A DNA stretch of 64,000 nt from Paenisporosarcina sp. OV554 (GTDB lineage Bacteria; Bacillota; Bacilli; Bacillales_A; Planococcaceae), in the NCBI RefSeq assembly GCF_003058165.1, contig NZ_QBUC01000019.1, positions 1 to 64,000 of the forward strand. The letters run 5' to 3'. Position numbers and translations under genes: made by a program. Positions within the stretch are counted from its first letter, which is position 1. Every line of letters begins with the position of its first letter. Shown here piece after piece: positions 18,929-27,323 of the stretch. The notes beneath the pieces were generated by a model. It had not been told where the DNA came from. It did no database searches and worked only from the letters and a program-made list of their open reading frames with translations.

Positions 18929-21712
18929 TCATACTTTCTCATTATACCAATGTTCCAGGTCTAAGACCATATCTTCTAAAGAGACTTTCTTCACCGGGAT
19001 ATCGGGTAATGCGCGAATAAATTCTTTGCCGTAGGACTTAGATTCGATTCGACGATCCAGCACAATAAAGACCCCTCTATCCGTAGATGATCGTATTAAG
19101 CGTCCAAACCCTTGACGGAATCGAAGAATAGCTTCAGGCAATGCAAACGAAGTAAACGAATTGATTCCTTGTTTCGTTAACCGCTCTGCCTGCGTTTTAA
19201 AGACAGGTTCTTCGGGAGAAGAAAAGGGTAATCGCACCATGACAACAGCAGATAGTGCGTCCCCTGGCACATCGACACCTTCCCAGAAACTATTGGTTCC
19301 AAATAACACGGATTTGCGGAATCTTTGGAATGATTTTAAGAGTTTCATTCGACTACCAGATGTCATGCCTTGCGCAAATAACATATAGTCTTCTAGCAAT
19401 GATGTATCCTGTATTAAATCCACTGTTTTTCTTAACATATCTTGTGAAGTAAACAATACAAAACATCGGCCTTCTGTTACCAGCACGGTTTGAATGACTG
19501 CATCCGCAACTGCTTCAATAAAGTCAGATTGTGATACATGTTGAATATCCGGCATGTCATCAACTATGAATAAATTTGCACCTTGGTAAAAATCACTTGA
19601 AGCAGAATACGTTTTAATTTGAACTTTTTCAGGAAGCCCTAATTGATTAACAATAAATCGGCTGTTCCCTGGAACCGACAAAGTACCGGATGTCCAAATA
19701 ATACCCGCTTTCCCCCGCCATTCATCAAATATTTCATTCACAGCACGAGTAGAATCAATAGGTTTTTTAAACACATGCAAACTACCAGGAACACTTCTTC
19801 CATCTAACTCAACCCAGATAGAATGCTCCGAAGTGGAAGAAAGGAAAATATCAACCCATTCACCTGTTTTTATTTTCATTTCATTTAGCCAATATTGCCA
19901 CTCAGCTACGATTAATTTTTCCGAGTGACTAGATTCTAATTGACTTGTTGAAATCCGATTGAGTAAGCTTTCAGCTAGTGTGAGCCATCTCTGTAAATAA
20001 TGATAAACCTCGTTTAGTACATCGTAATTTAACTCTAGTTCTTCGAGTAATATGGTTTGTTTCGAATGCGATTTTGCTTTCTTTTTACGACTGACGTTTT
20101 GCACAAGCGATTGGACTGCCTCGTCAAAATTGTCACTACATTGTGTATACATCCGATCGAGTTCTTCAAATGTATTACTTATTTCGACACCTTGACGTTC
20201 TAATACGCGTGCAAAAGAAGACGTTAATTGCTCTTGATCACGTGTGCCCAGTTGACCCAAAACATACTTCCACTGTGTAAAAGAAAAAATCCGTTCATCA
20301 CGAGCATTCGCCGCTTGGACAAATTGATGAGCTTCATCGATAATGAATGACGTGATTTCATTGGTCAACAGTGGCTCTAATCGGTGTTTATCTGTGAACA
20401 ACATCGCATGATTAGTAATTAGTAAATCTGCTTGTTGACTTTGAGCTAGTGCATACGAATGAAAATCATGAACGTTTATTTCAGATGATTTTATAGAGAA
20501 TGCATTTTTTCTGACTTTGTCTAAGAAAAATTGACCACCACTTGAAACATTTAATTCACCGACATCACCAGTTTGTGTTCTCGTTAGCCACACCAGTATT
20601 TGACATATAGCAAATGTATCATCGTAAGATTCATCTTCCGCTCGGAGCAATTCTTCAAAACGATGTAAATCAAGATAGTGTCGTGCACCTTTTAAGATAG
20701 CTACATTTACTTTACTGTTGACGATTGCTTCTAATTTCGGCACTTCTACTTCAAACAACTGCTCCATTAAATGTGATGTATATGTACTAATTAAGACTTT
20801 CTTACCCTGTTGCTTTGCATGAAAATAACTCGGAATTAAATAACTCAGTGTCTTTCCTATACCTGTTGATGCTTCGATCGCTAATTCATTTTCCGCTTGA
20901 AAGGTTTGCCAAATGGCATCCATCATTTGAAATTGGCCTTCTCGTTCTTTAAAGTCTTCTAACCCTTCTGAAAACATCAATCGTTTTTGATTTTTGGTTT
21001 CAGGATAGTACGCAGATGACTCTACAGAATCCATTTGGTGTTGTTTTTTTCGTAGGGCAATACCCTTATAAATATCCAAATCATCTTGTTTTGACATAAC
21101 TCGTTTCTTCTGAAGTGCTTCAAAAAATAATGAAGAAATATCGTATTTCAATTGGAAAGATCGTTTATGAATATGTTGTAATGTTTGAATCGGAAGTTTT
21201 TCAATTTCTTTCATACATTCAATAAATAATTCGGCCGTTGCATAAGCATCATCGTCTGCCCGATGTGCGTTTGTTAGCTGGATGCCGCGTTCCTGTGTAA
21301 TATCTTGTAATTTATAACTAAAGGACGACGGAAATAGCAAGCGGGACAATTCAACCGTGTCCATTTTCTTACCTTTCCATAAAGGAAAGCCGATTCGCTT
21401 AAATTCAGCTTGAACAAAAGACAAATCAAAATTCGTATTATGAGCAACGAACACACAGTTTTCAAGCATGTCATAAATATCACCAGCAACTTCTTCAAAT
21501 ACGGGAGCATCTTTGACATCTTCATCAGAGATATTCGTTAAGTCCTGAATGAATAAAGGAATTTTCTTTCCAGGCTGTATGAAGGTTGAATAGGTTGATT
21601 GTATTTTCCAATCACGAACGAAGACAACTGCAAATTGGATCATTCGATCTCCTTTTGCAGGCGAATGACCAGTTGTTTCAATATCTACGATTGCATAAGT
21701 AAGACTTCGCAT
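18929..21712 (-). CDS. dinG: DinG, 3'-5' exonuclease fused to DinG-type helicase
   Basis: 927-residue protein. The N-terminal DnaQ/epsilon-like exonuclease has YAIVDIETTG (Exo I, 6-15), VAHNTNFDLSF (Exo II) and HRADDDAYATAEL (Exo III). The helicase core has Walker A EASTGIGKT (about 279-287), DEAH in IIDEAHQF and motif VI RQGFGRLIRS. The Fe-S cysteines found in YpvA are absent; the equivalent of YLCL reads YLDL. This agrees with Gram-positive DinG, which is a nuclease rather than a proven helicase. It is the first gene of the dinG-ypmA-ypmB-aspB-asnS run. Confidence 0.93.
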   Translation of the reverse strand: MRSLTYAIVDIETTGHSPAKGDRMIQFAVVFVRDWKIQSTYSTFIQPGKKIPLFIQDLTNISDEDVKDAPVFEEVAGDIYDMLENCVFVAHNTNFDLSFVQAEFKRIGFPLWKGKKMDTVELSRLLFPSSFSYKLQDITQERGIQLTNAHRADDDAYATAELFIECMKEIEKLPIQTLQHIHKRSFQLKYDISSLFFEALQKKRVMSKQDDLDIYKGIALRKKQHQMDSVESSAYYPETKNQKRLMFSEGLEDFKEREGQFQMMDAIWQTFQAENELAIEASTGIGKTLSYLIPSYFHAKQQGKKVLISTYTSHLMEQLFEVEVPKLEAIVNSKVNVAILKGARHYLDLHRFEELLRAEDESYDDTFAICQILVWLTRTQTGDVGELNVSSGGQFFLDKVRKNAFSIKSSEINVHDFHSYALAQSQQADLLITNHAMLFTDKHRLEPLLTNEITSFIIDEAHQFVQAANARDERIFSFTQWKYVLGQLGTRDQEQLTSSFARVLERQGVEISNTFEELDRMYTQCSDNFDEAVQSLVQNVSRKKKAKSHSKQTILLEELELNYDVLNEVYHYLQRWLTLAESLLNRISTSQLESSHSEKLIVAEWQYWLNEMKIKTGEWVDIFLSSTSEHSIWVELDGRSVPGSLHVFKKPIDSTRAVNEIFDEWRGKAGIIWTSGTLSVPGNSRFIVNQLGLPEKVQIKTYSASSDFYQGANLFIVDDMPDIQHVSQSDFIEAVADAVIQTVLVTEGRCFVLFTSQDMLRKTVDLIQDTSLLEDYMLFAQGMTSGSRMKLLKSFQRFRKSVLFGTNSFWEGVDVPGDALSAVVMVRLPFSSPEEPVFKTQAERLTKQGINSFTSFALPEAILRFRQGFGRLIRSSTDRGVFIVLDRRIESKSYGKEFIRALPDIPVKKVSLEDMVLDLEHWYNEKV

Positions 21713-21760
21713 AAAATATCAGCTCACAATTTAGACTTCTAACAAAAAAATTGTATCACA

Positions 21761-21772
21761 AAACAGCTGTTT
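21761..21772. repeat. 12-bp palindrome between dinG and the lipoprotein remnant
   Basis: AAACAGCTGTTT, perfect, centred in the divergent intergenic region upstream of dinG. It could be an operator but does not match the Bacillus LexA box (CGAAC-N4-GTTCG). Confidence 0.3.
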
Positions 21773-21827
21773 ACGTGTAACTGAGAGGATACAAATACGT
21801 CAAACAAAAAAAGGGAGCTTCCGTGAA

Positions 21828-22159
21828 GTGAAATCATGGATTCGAATTACCGCCATTGGAATTTTAGTAATCTCTTTAACTGCTTGCAAAGCTGAACCGA
21901 AGTTAGCGTGGATGATGAATTTAAAGAGGGTGATGCTGCAGCAATTGAACTAACAACTCAAGTTGAAGGTGTATTTAAAGGATTTGAAGGGGAAAATCAG
22001 AAAAAGGTCCTGGTCGATTATGAAGGTGAAATAAAAACTTATGAAATTGCTGAAGATGCCTCAGGAGATTTTGATAAAGTTAAAGAAAATGATAATATCG
22101 CGTTTTCCACAAAAATGGTGGACGGAAAAGAAATGATTGAAACATTGCGCTTAAATTAA
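21828..22159 (+). pseudogene. Lipoprotein gene split by a frameshift
   Basis: From GTG 21828 (AAGGGAG upstream) the frame reads a lipoprotein signal: WIRITAIGILVISLTAC, with a lipobox Cys at 21885-21887. It then runs past KAEPKLA into WMMNLKR. The sequence that looks like the mature protein (VDDEFKEGDAAAIELTTQV... to LETLRLN, 83 codons) begins at 21908 in a different frame. One added base near 21906 would join the two into a lipoprotein of about 110 residues. The second part is acidic and beta-rich with no recognised family. Either this is a true one-base deletion or a sequencing error. GTG 21908 has no good ribosome-binding site of its own. Confidence 0.65.
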
Positions 22160-22210
22160 GGATGGTTATTTTGGATGACCTGGATGCTTGATGTTCAAAA
22201 AAAATAAAGT

Positions 22211-22242
22211 GGGATGGACAAAAATACTTCTATCCCTCTTTT
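22211..22242 (+). terminator. Weak terminator after the lipoprotein remnant
   Basis: GGGATGGA, ten-base loop, TCTATCCC (one G-T pair), then TCTTTTC on the plus strand. Confidence 0.5.
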
Positions 22243-22283
22243 CAGATTGTCTTGTGACAAAGACGCTCTTGTATACTCTATGA

Positions 22284-22493
22284 TTATTTCATCATCTCAT
22301 TATAAATATAAATATTATAAACAACTGGAACTATTAAAGCTAAAGCGATACAAGTTGTTGCCACTATTTTAGATTGTTTAGTAATCCGTTCATCACCTTT
22401 ACGTAAGTGTTCAAAAAATGTAAGTGTAAAGTAGAAGCATAAAACAATTAACGTTGTAGTTACTATTCCAATCCAATTTCCAGCCCCTAACAA
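22284..22493 (-). CDS. Small two-helix membrane protein
   Basis: 69-residue protein with hydrophobic segments at about 8-27 and 44-63 separated by a charged loop (EHLRKGDERITKQSK). The start is TTG 22493 with AGGTGA close upstream. I do not recognise the family. The surrounding DNA holds decayed genes, but this frame is intact and its two-helix layout is protein-like. Confidence 0.55.
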   Translation of the reverse strand: MLGAGNWIGIVTTTLIVLCFYFTLTFFEHLRKGDERITKQSKIVATTCIALALIVPVVYNIYIYNEMMK

Positions 22494-22525
22494 TCATCAC
22501 CTATTACGATAGAAATTGAGGAATG

Positions 22526-22684
22526 ATGATAGAAACGTATATTAAGAAACTTACTGAAAACGGTTGGCGTGTAGTCTCAAAAGAAGAATTACAAAATACG
22601 AGAAATTAGTGACAAACCGTTCGAGACCTTGCTTTAAAAGATATTCAAGGTTCCGTTGCAGGTGACTTAATAAATAAAATATAA
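22526..22684 (+). pseudogene. Short gene interrupted by adjacent TAG TGA codons
   Basis: ATG 22526 opens MIETYIKKLTENGWRVVSKE and runs 27 codons to TAG then TGA. The same frame continues with QTVRDLALKDIQGSVAGDLI and NKI, then TAA. Both halves read like ordinary soluble protein in one frame, so the ancestral gene was probably about 52 codons with the middle mutated. A GAGGA ribosome-binding site lies close before the ATG. The family is not recognised. Confidence 0.45.
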
Positions 22685-22686
22685 AT

Positions 22687-22720
22687 AAGCCTTTCTTCGA
22701 TAAAAATCGAGAAAAGCTCA
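22687..22720 (-). terminator. Possible terminator after the gene at 22745
   Basis: Minus strand: AGCTTTTCTCGAT, TTTT, ATCGAAGAAAGGCT with one bulge, then TATTTATATTTT. The T tract is broken. Confidence 0.35.
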
Positions 22721-22744
22721 TTGCTTTGAACTTTTCATGTTACC

Positions 22745-22981
22745 TCAAGAAAATGTAGATTGAACTTCACTTTTTTTAATATTTAAATAGCCTTCATATC
22801 CTAAAGAGATTACAAAAATACTGAAGAAAATAGTGTGTGAAGACATAAAATTTTCATCAAATTTCAAGTCATAAAAAATATTAATTAATAGTAAAAACAT
22901 AGCCGCCAAAAACCCTACTATCATACCTTCGTTTGAGTTCTTCTGTTGTTCTTCTGTCATTGTTCTAAAGAATAATTTCAT
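22745..22981 (-). CDS. Small membrane protein
   Basis: 78-residue protein with two hydrophobic stretches (about 20-37 and 50-65) and a charged C-terminus (YLNIKKSEVQSTFS). GAGGG lies 8 bases before the ATG. The family is not recognised. It lies alone between a pseudogene and a small decayed gene. Confidence 0.5.
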   Translation of the reverse strand: MKLFFRTMTEEQQKNSNEGMIVGFLAAMFLLLINIFYDLKFDENFMSSHTIFFSIFVISLGYEGYLNIKKSEVQSTFS

Positions 22982-23097
22982 AATTCATGCCCTCACTCTG
23001 TTTTTCTGCACATTATTCTGTTTTCGACATGTATTCTTATAATTCCTTTTTTCCCTCCGTACAATAATACAATCCATTACATTAAGCGTAAAAGGGT

Positions 23098-23549
23098 TTA
23101 CACTTCAAATAAAGTTTTCAGTGAATTGGTTACTGTCTCCCATACTGTTGACGAAAGATCGATTAGCTTAAAGTGTTCAACGTCTGGAAGGACGATCAAC
23201 TGAACTTTATCGCCCTGTTCAATTGCTTTTCGATGATACTCTACACTCAAATCAACTGGAACATGAAGGTCTAACTCACCATGAAATATTATTTGGTTAA
23301 TATTCAAGGGCAATAATTCAATCGGCGAAGCAAATCTATATCGATCAGATACTTCTTTGGGTTCACCAATAAAAGATGCAACGGGACTATTCATCCCTTT
23401 TTCATCATGGATCTCCCACATCCACCTTAAATCCAAAACCCCAGCTAAACTTATTACATTATGTTTGGGTATTTGCAGTGTATTAACTTGAACTTTTTTA
23501 ATTTGTGATGCCAACCGTAGAGCTAACTGCCCCCAAATCCAATTATGTT
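23098..23549 (-). pseudogene. Alpha/beta hydrolase, truncated and lacking its nucleophile
   Basis: The open part (23514-23098) matches the C-terminal half of a prolyl-oligopeptidase/acyl-peptidase-like hydrolase. FHGELDLHVPVD carries the expected catalytic Asp and LPDVEHFKLID the catalytic His. Immediately upstream, LNIIGF is readable in one frame and GQLALRLAS in another, flanking the point where the nucleophile elbow (GFSAGGQLAL type) should be. The bases for Ser-Ala are missing and the frame is broken around 23530-23536. No N-terminal half is found further upstream. This is a non-functional remnant. Confidence 0.75.
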
Positions 23550-23948
23550 GAGTTGTTGAGAGAAATTAAATATCTAAATGAGCTGAAAAAGAAAAAGCGG
23601 TGCTTTGAGTTATACATTTTTACTGACTTTTTACAGTTTTGTACTTCATAACAGAACCCGTTACATTGATATGTCCTTTTTTACGTTGACAATAACTTAT
23701 CGAAAATATAAATGGTTTTCACAATCATATAATTCGAGATAACCACTAAAATATCCTTTTATTTCCTTTTCTCTCACTTTTTAAATATGATTTTTTCACC
23801 TTTGTGGACTTATCGTCGCAACTTTTCATTATTTTGTCGTAACTTTCTTCTTTATTGTCTCAACTTCTCGCGATATTGTCTCAAACTTCCACGTTATCGT
23901 CGCAACTATCCAATTATCTCCTAATCTCCAAGCTCCAGTACCAATAAA
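23550..23948. other. Intergenic region with a 21-bp-period repeat
   Basis: About 400 bases with no convincing gene. The plus-strand frame around 23541-23640 is open for some 30 codons but lacks a start and a ribosome-binding site. The only structure seen is the five-unit repeat at 23811-23912 and the panD terminator beyond it. Confidence 0.6.
23811..23912 (+). repeat. Five-unit degenerate repeat with exact 21-bp period
   Basis: Units share TATTGTCKCAACTTTC (K = G or T). The GTC core falls at 23815, 23836, 23857, 23878 and 23899, exactly 21 bases apart each time, while the rest of each unit varies. On the minus strand the motif is AGTTGCGACRATA. A related two-unit copy with the same 21-base spacing lies at 48998-49030. 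It is not in a gene. 21 bp is two turns of B-DNA, so all cores would face the same side of the helix. Confidence 0.85.
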
Positions 23949-23997
23949 CAAACAAAAAAGACCTGATTCGCTTTTACGGCGAGGCAGGTCTTTTGTG
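23949..23997 (-). terminator. Terminator of the pan operon
   Basis: Minus strand: AAAAGACCTG, GC-containing inner stem, CAGGTCTTTT, then TTGTTTG. It follows panD. Confidence 0.8.
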
Positions 23998-24028
23998 AAT
24001 CAATTTTACTCAACTTCATACTGGATAA

Positions 24029-24412
24029 TTACATGACAGTTGCTTCTGGTTCATAGCTGATGATTTCGCGGATTGAATTGTTTTCATTCATGATGGCTAC
24101 AGTTGGTTTATGGTCTTTCGCTTCGTTGTTCATTACATATGCATACGATAAAATGATGACGACATCGCCTTTTTGAACAAGACGAGCTGCAGCGCCGTTT
24201 ACACAAATAACTCCACTTCCGCGTTCTCCTGAAATGATATACGTTTCAAAACGAGCTCCGTTATTATTGTTGACAATATGAACTTTCTCATTTGGCAACA
24301 TTCCTACTGCGTCTAAAAGATTTTGATCAATTGTGATACTTCCTACATAATTTAAATCCGCTTCTGTAACTACAGCACGGTGAATTTTTGAATTTAACAT
24401 CATACGTAACAT
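24029..24412 (-). CDS. panD: Aspartate 1-decarboxylase
   Basis: 127-residue pyruvoyl enzyme giving beta-alanine for pantothenate. The self-cleavage site Gly24-Ser25 is in [10 protein letters not shown], and GARFETYII and [14 protein letters not shown] are family blocks. TAAAGGAG lies before the ATG. Last gene of panB-panC-panD, ending at a terminator. Confidence 0.96.
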   Translation of the reverse strand: MLRMMLNSKIHRAVVTEADLNYVGSITIDQNLLDAVGMLPNEKVHIVNNNNGARFETYIISGERGSGVICVNGAAARLVQKGDVVIILSYAYVMNNEAKDHKPTVAIMNENNSIREIISYEPEATVM

Positions 24413-24415
24413 TGG

Positions 24416-25267
24416 TTACTCTCCTTTATTGTTCAACATCATATTGTCGATTAATCTGGCTTTTTCGAAAAAGACAGCTACGGCTAAAATTACTGACGAA
24501 TTAGATGAGATGTCGTTCGTGAGGTTTGGATAGCTTAATAGTTCGACATAATCAATATTTCCTGAAGTACTGTTTTCTATGTGCTGTTTCGTTACTTTTT
24601 TGGCTTCATCTACATTTTGGTGCTCTTTATAATGCTCGAGACCGAGTTGAATTGCTTGATGGATAGATGGTGCTTCTTTACGATCTTGTTCACTCAAGAA
24701 AACGTTTCTCGAACTTTTTGCTAGCCCATCAAATTCTCGTACAGTTGGAACTCGACGAACTTCAAGTGGGAAATTATAATCTCGAACCAGTGTTTCAATA
24801 ATCGCTAATTGCTGTGCATCTTTTTGACCGAAATATACTCGTGTTGGTTCGACTAAATGGAATAGCTTTGTAACTACTTTTAATACGCCATCAAAGTGAC
24901 CTGGTCTAGAAGCACCACAAAGAACATTTGCTTGTGCTCCTGCACGTATCGTAATTCCACCATCTTGTGGATACATTTCATTTACTTGAGGGAAAAATAA
25001 TAAATCTACTCCCGCTTCTTTTGCCATTTTGATGTCTCGATTTAAATCACGAGGATATTTATCCAAATCTTCATTTGGACCAAATTGTGCAGGATTAACA
25101 AAGATACTCATGACGACAAAGTCATTCTCTTCCCTCGCTTGGTTGGCAAGTGACATATGTCCTTCATGTAAATAGCCCATCGTTGGCACGAAACCAATGC
25201 TCTTGCCAGTAGTTTTCGCTTCATTAATGCATTTTTTCAAGTCCGCAATTAATTGTATTTGAATCAT
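24416..25267 (-). CDS. panC: Pantothenate synthetase
   Basis: 283-residue ATP-dependent ligase joining pantoate and beta-alanine. The nucleotide-binding [13 protein letters not shown] (HIGH-like) and the KSSRN (KMSKS-like) motifs are visible, with FGQKDAQQ between them. Its ATG overlaps the panB stop (ATGA), indicating coupled translation. Confidence 0.96.
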   Translation of the reverse strand: MIQIQLIADLKKCINEAKTTGKSIGFVPTMGYLHEGHMSLANQAREENDFVVMSIFVNPAQFGPNEDLDKYPRDLNRDIKMAKEAGVDLLFFPQVNEMYPQDGGITIRAGAQANVLCGASRPGHFDGVLKVVTKLFHLVEPTRVYFGQKDAQQLAIIETLVRDYNFPLEVRRVPTVREFDGLAKSSRNVFLSEQDRKEAPSIHQAIQLGLEHYKEHQNVDEAKKVTKQHIENSTSGNIDYVELLSYPNLTNDISSNSSVILAVAVFFEKARLIDNMMLNNKGE

Positions 25268-26100
25268 TTTTTTCCTCCGTATAACTGTTGGTATTCATCG
25301 TCTTTCATTGTAAACCGATGTTCCTCTGCAGGAAAGGCACCAGATTTCACTTCTTCTACATATTGAAATAATCCTGCTGAAATTTCGTTGCCGGCTTGTG
25401 CGAAGGCTTTTACAAATTTCGGCATGTGATGACTTCCATAAGTCACGGTGTCATGAAAAACAAGAACTTGGCCGTCTGTTTCAGCCCCTGCACCAATGCC
25501 GATTACAGGAATAGAGATTGTTTCTGTAATTGTTTTTGCTAATTGATAAGGTATACATTCTAGAACGACCATACAAGCGCCAGCAGCTTCGCAGGCCTTG
25601 GCATCTTCAATCAATTTTTGTGCAGCATGTGCCGTTTTTCCTTGTACTTTATAGCCACCTAACACGCTAGCTGATTGAGGCAATAAGCCAAGATGTGCAA
25701 TTACTGGAATACCTGTGCGAGTCAATAATCGAATGACTTCGATTATTTCGTCTGCTCCCTCAATTTTTAGAGCTTGCGCATTGGTTTCTTGGAATAACCG
25801 AACGGCGTTAGCAAGTGTCTTATCGACTGAACCATGGTATGATCCAAACGGCATATCTACTGCAATAAATGTGTTAGGTGCTCCACGTCTAGTTGCTTTT
25901 CCATGGTGGATCATGTCTTCCATCGTGACTGGGACTGTTGAGTCATACCCAAGTACAACCATGCCAAGAGAATCTCCAACTAGTAGAATTTCGACACCTG
26001 CATTTTCTGCAAGTTTCGCAGTTGGATAATCATAAGCAGTTAACATAATAATTTTATTGTTATCATTTTTCATTTTCATAAAATCACTTGTCGATTTCAT
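25264..26100 (-). CDS. panB: 3-methyl-2-oxobutanoate hydroxymethyltransferase
   Basis: 278-residue first enzyme of the pantoate branch, using methylene-tetrahydrofolate. [19 protein letters not shown] binds the metal and substrate, and HLGLLPQS and [15 protein letters not shown] are conserved blocks. GAGGAG lies before the ATG. It heads the pan operon behind a roughly 190-base leader with an attenuator-like hairpin. Confidence 0.96.
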   Translation of the reverse strand: MKSTSDFMKMKNDNNKIIMLTAYDYPTAKLAENAGVEILLVGDSLGMVVLGYDSTVPVTMEDMIHHGKATRRGAPNTFIAVDMPFGSYHGSVDKTLANAVRLFQETNAQALKIEGADEIIEVIRLLTRTGIPVIAHLGLLPQSASVLGGYKVQGKTAHAAQKLIEDAKACEAAGACMVVLECIPYQLAKTITETISIPVIGIGAGAETDGQVLVFHDTVTYGSHHMPKFVKAFAQAGNEISAGLFQYVEEVKSGAFPAEEHRFTMKDDEYQQLYGGKK

Positions 26101-26288
26101 TTTTCAAGCTCCTCTCTTTTGAGAGAAAACCAAAATAAAAACCCTTCCGGCCAAAAATGGACAGAAGGGTGGTTTGTAAAAGAATTGGTTTCCTCCGTCC
26201 CTGTCGATTAAGATCAAGGCAGAATTATTTAATTTCACAAGTTTAACTGAATTGCGTCAGGTGCAGTTCTACACAGATACTGCCCATC
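26101..26288 (-). promoter_or_regulatory. panB leader RNA with terminator/antiterminator; candidate pan-motif element
   Basis: The minus-strand leader contains a rho-independent hairpin (26170-26141, ACCCTTC pairing with GAAGGGT, followed by TTTTATTTT) 40 bases before panB. An upstream segment, GGACGGAGG (26200-26192), is fully complementary, counting G-T pairs, to CTTCTGTCC (26167-26159). That second segment overlaps the left arm of the hairpin, so the two stems exclude each other. Smaller hairpins (GCAGT...ACTGC; CTGA...TCAG) lie further upstream. Firmicute panB leaders are known to carry the pan RNA motif; I expect it here by position, but I did not match its consensus. Confidence 0.6.
26136..26170 (-). 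terminator. Attenuator hairpin in the panB leader
   Basis: Minus strand: ACCCTTC, loop with GTCCATTTTTGGCC, GAAGGGT-type arm, then TTTTATTTT. It is upstream of, not after, a gene, so it acts on panBCD expression. Confidence 0.7.
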
Positions 26289-26294
26289 GCTAAT

Positions 26295-26300
26295 ACTATA
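26295..26300 (-). promoter_or_regulatory. Extended -10 element of the pan operon
   Basis: Minus strand: CTGTTATAGTATTAG. TATAGT is preceded by TGT (extended -10). No clear -35 is seen. Confidence 0.45.
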
Positions 26301-26339
26301 ACAGAATTAATTCACACATTCCAGATTGATTACTTCAAG

Positions 26340-27323
26340 TTAATTTTGGATTTCAATATCGGCAGAATAAATTCCATGAATTTCTCCATCGTCTGTTTTC
26401 ACTTGTAGAATGCCTTCATTGGTTATGCCAAGTGCTACGCCTTCAATTTCTTGATGAATCATGATTGCTTTAATTCGTTTGCCTAGTGTACAAGAATAAC
26501 TTTCCCAAAGAAGCTTTAAGGGCTCAAATCCATGCTTAACGTACAAATCCGTATAAATCTCTAAATGATGTAAAATGCGGGCAACTAGCTCTGCACGGTC
26601 GACAGTTTTCCCTGTGATCATTTGAACTGACGTAGCGATTGATTGGATTTCTTCAGGAAAATCACTTAATTGTTGATTGACATTAACGCCAATTCCCAAA
26701 ATAATTGCATGAACTCGGTCTATATCTGCTTGAAGTTCTGTTAAGATTCCTGTGCATTTTTTTCCATTGATTAGCAAATCGTTTGGCCATTTGATTTCAG
26801 CGCGAACCCCTGCAATATCCTCAATCGCTCTGGTTACAGCAACAGCTGCTACTAAAGTCAATTGAGGTGCTTTTGTAGGAGGGATTTCAGGGCGAATAAT
26901 CACACTCATCCAGATACCTTTGCCTTGTGTAGAAGTCCATGGACGTGCTAAACGTCCTTTTCCTGCAGTTTGTTCTTCACAAATGACGATGGATCCATCA
27001 GGTTCTCCAGCTTGTGCAAGTTGATGAGCAATCGGCTGAGTAGTCGGACATGATTGTAGATAATGAATGTTTCTGCCGAATCGCTTTGTTGCTAAATGTT
27101 GATCTATTTTCGCAGCTTGCAATGAATCTGGGGAAGATTTTAAGACGTATCCTTTTTTCTTCACCGTTTCGATTTCAAAGCCTTCTTCTTCAAGTTCTTT
27201 AATATGCTTCCAAATAGCTGTTCTTGATAATCCGAAGTCGTCAGCCAACTGTTGACCAGAAATAGGTTGCCCGTTTGCAGCTAATAATTGTTTTGTGATG
27301 TTAAACTTCACTGTTGGATTCAT
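26340..27323 (-). CDS. birA: Biotin protein ligase and biotin operon repressor
   Basis: 327-residue bifunctional protein. The N-terminal winged helix (residues 1-60; DDFGLSRTAIWKHIKEL is the recognition region) marks it as the repressor type. The ligase core carries EEQTAGKGRLARPW (biotinyl-AMP loop) and KWPNDLLINGKKC. The start ATG lies inside the end of cca, so the two genes are coupled, as in B. subtilis. Confidence 0.95.
   Translation of the reverse strand: MNPTVKFNITKQLLAANGQPISGQQLADDFGLSRTAIWKHIKELEEEGFEIETVKKKGYVLKSSPDSLQAAKIDQHLATKRFGRNIHYLQSCPTTQPIAHQLAQAGEPDGSIVICEEQTAGKGRLARPWTSTQGKGIWMSVIIRPEIPPTKAPQLTLVAAVAVTRAIEDIAGVRAEIKWPNDLLINGKKCTGILTELQADIDRVHAIILGIGVNVNQQLSDFPEEIQSIATSVQMITGKTVDRAELVARILHHLEIYTDLYVKHGFEPLKLLWESYSCTLGKRIKAIMIHQEIEGVALGITNEGILQVKTDDGEIHGIYSADIEIQN

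Noticed and set aside
23541-23640. Plus-strand open stretch reading ELLREIKYLNELKKKKRCFE
   Set aside because: It has no start codon or ribosome-binding site and overlaps the hydrolase remnant; composition is Lys/Glu-rich as expected by chance.
23811-23912. Possible CRISPR array
   Set aside because: The units are degenerate, the period of 21 bp leaves no room for spacers and there are no cas genes.
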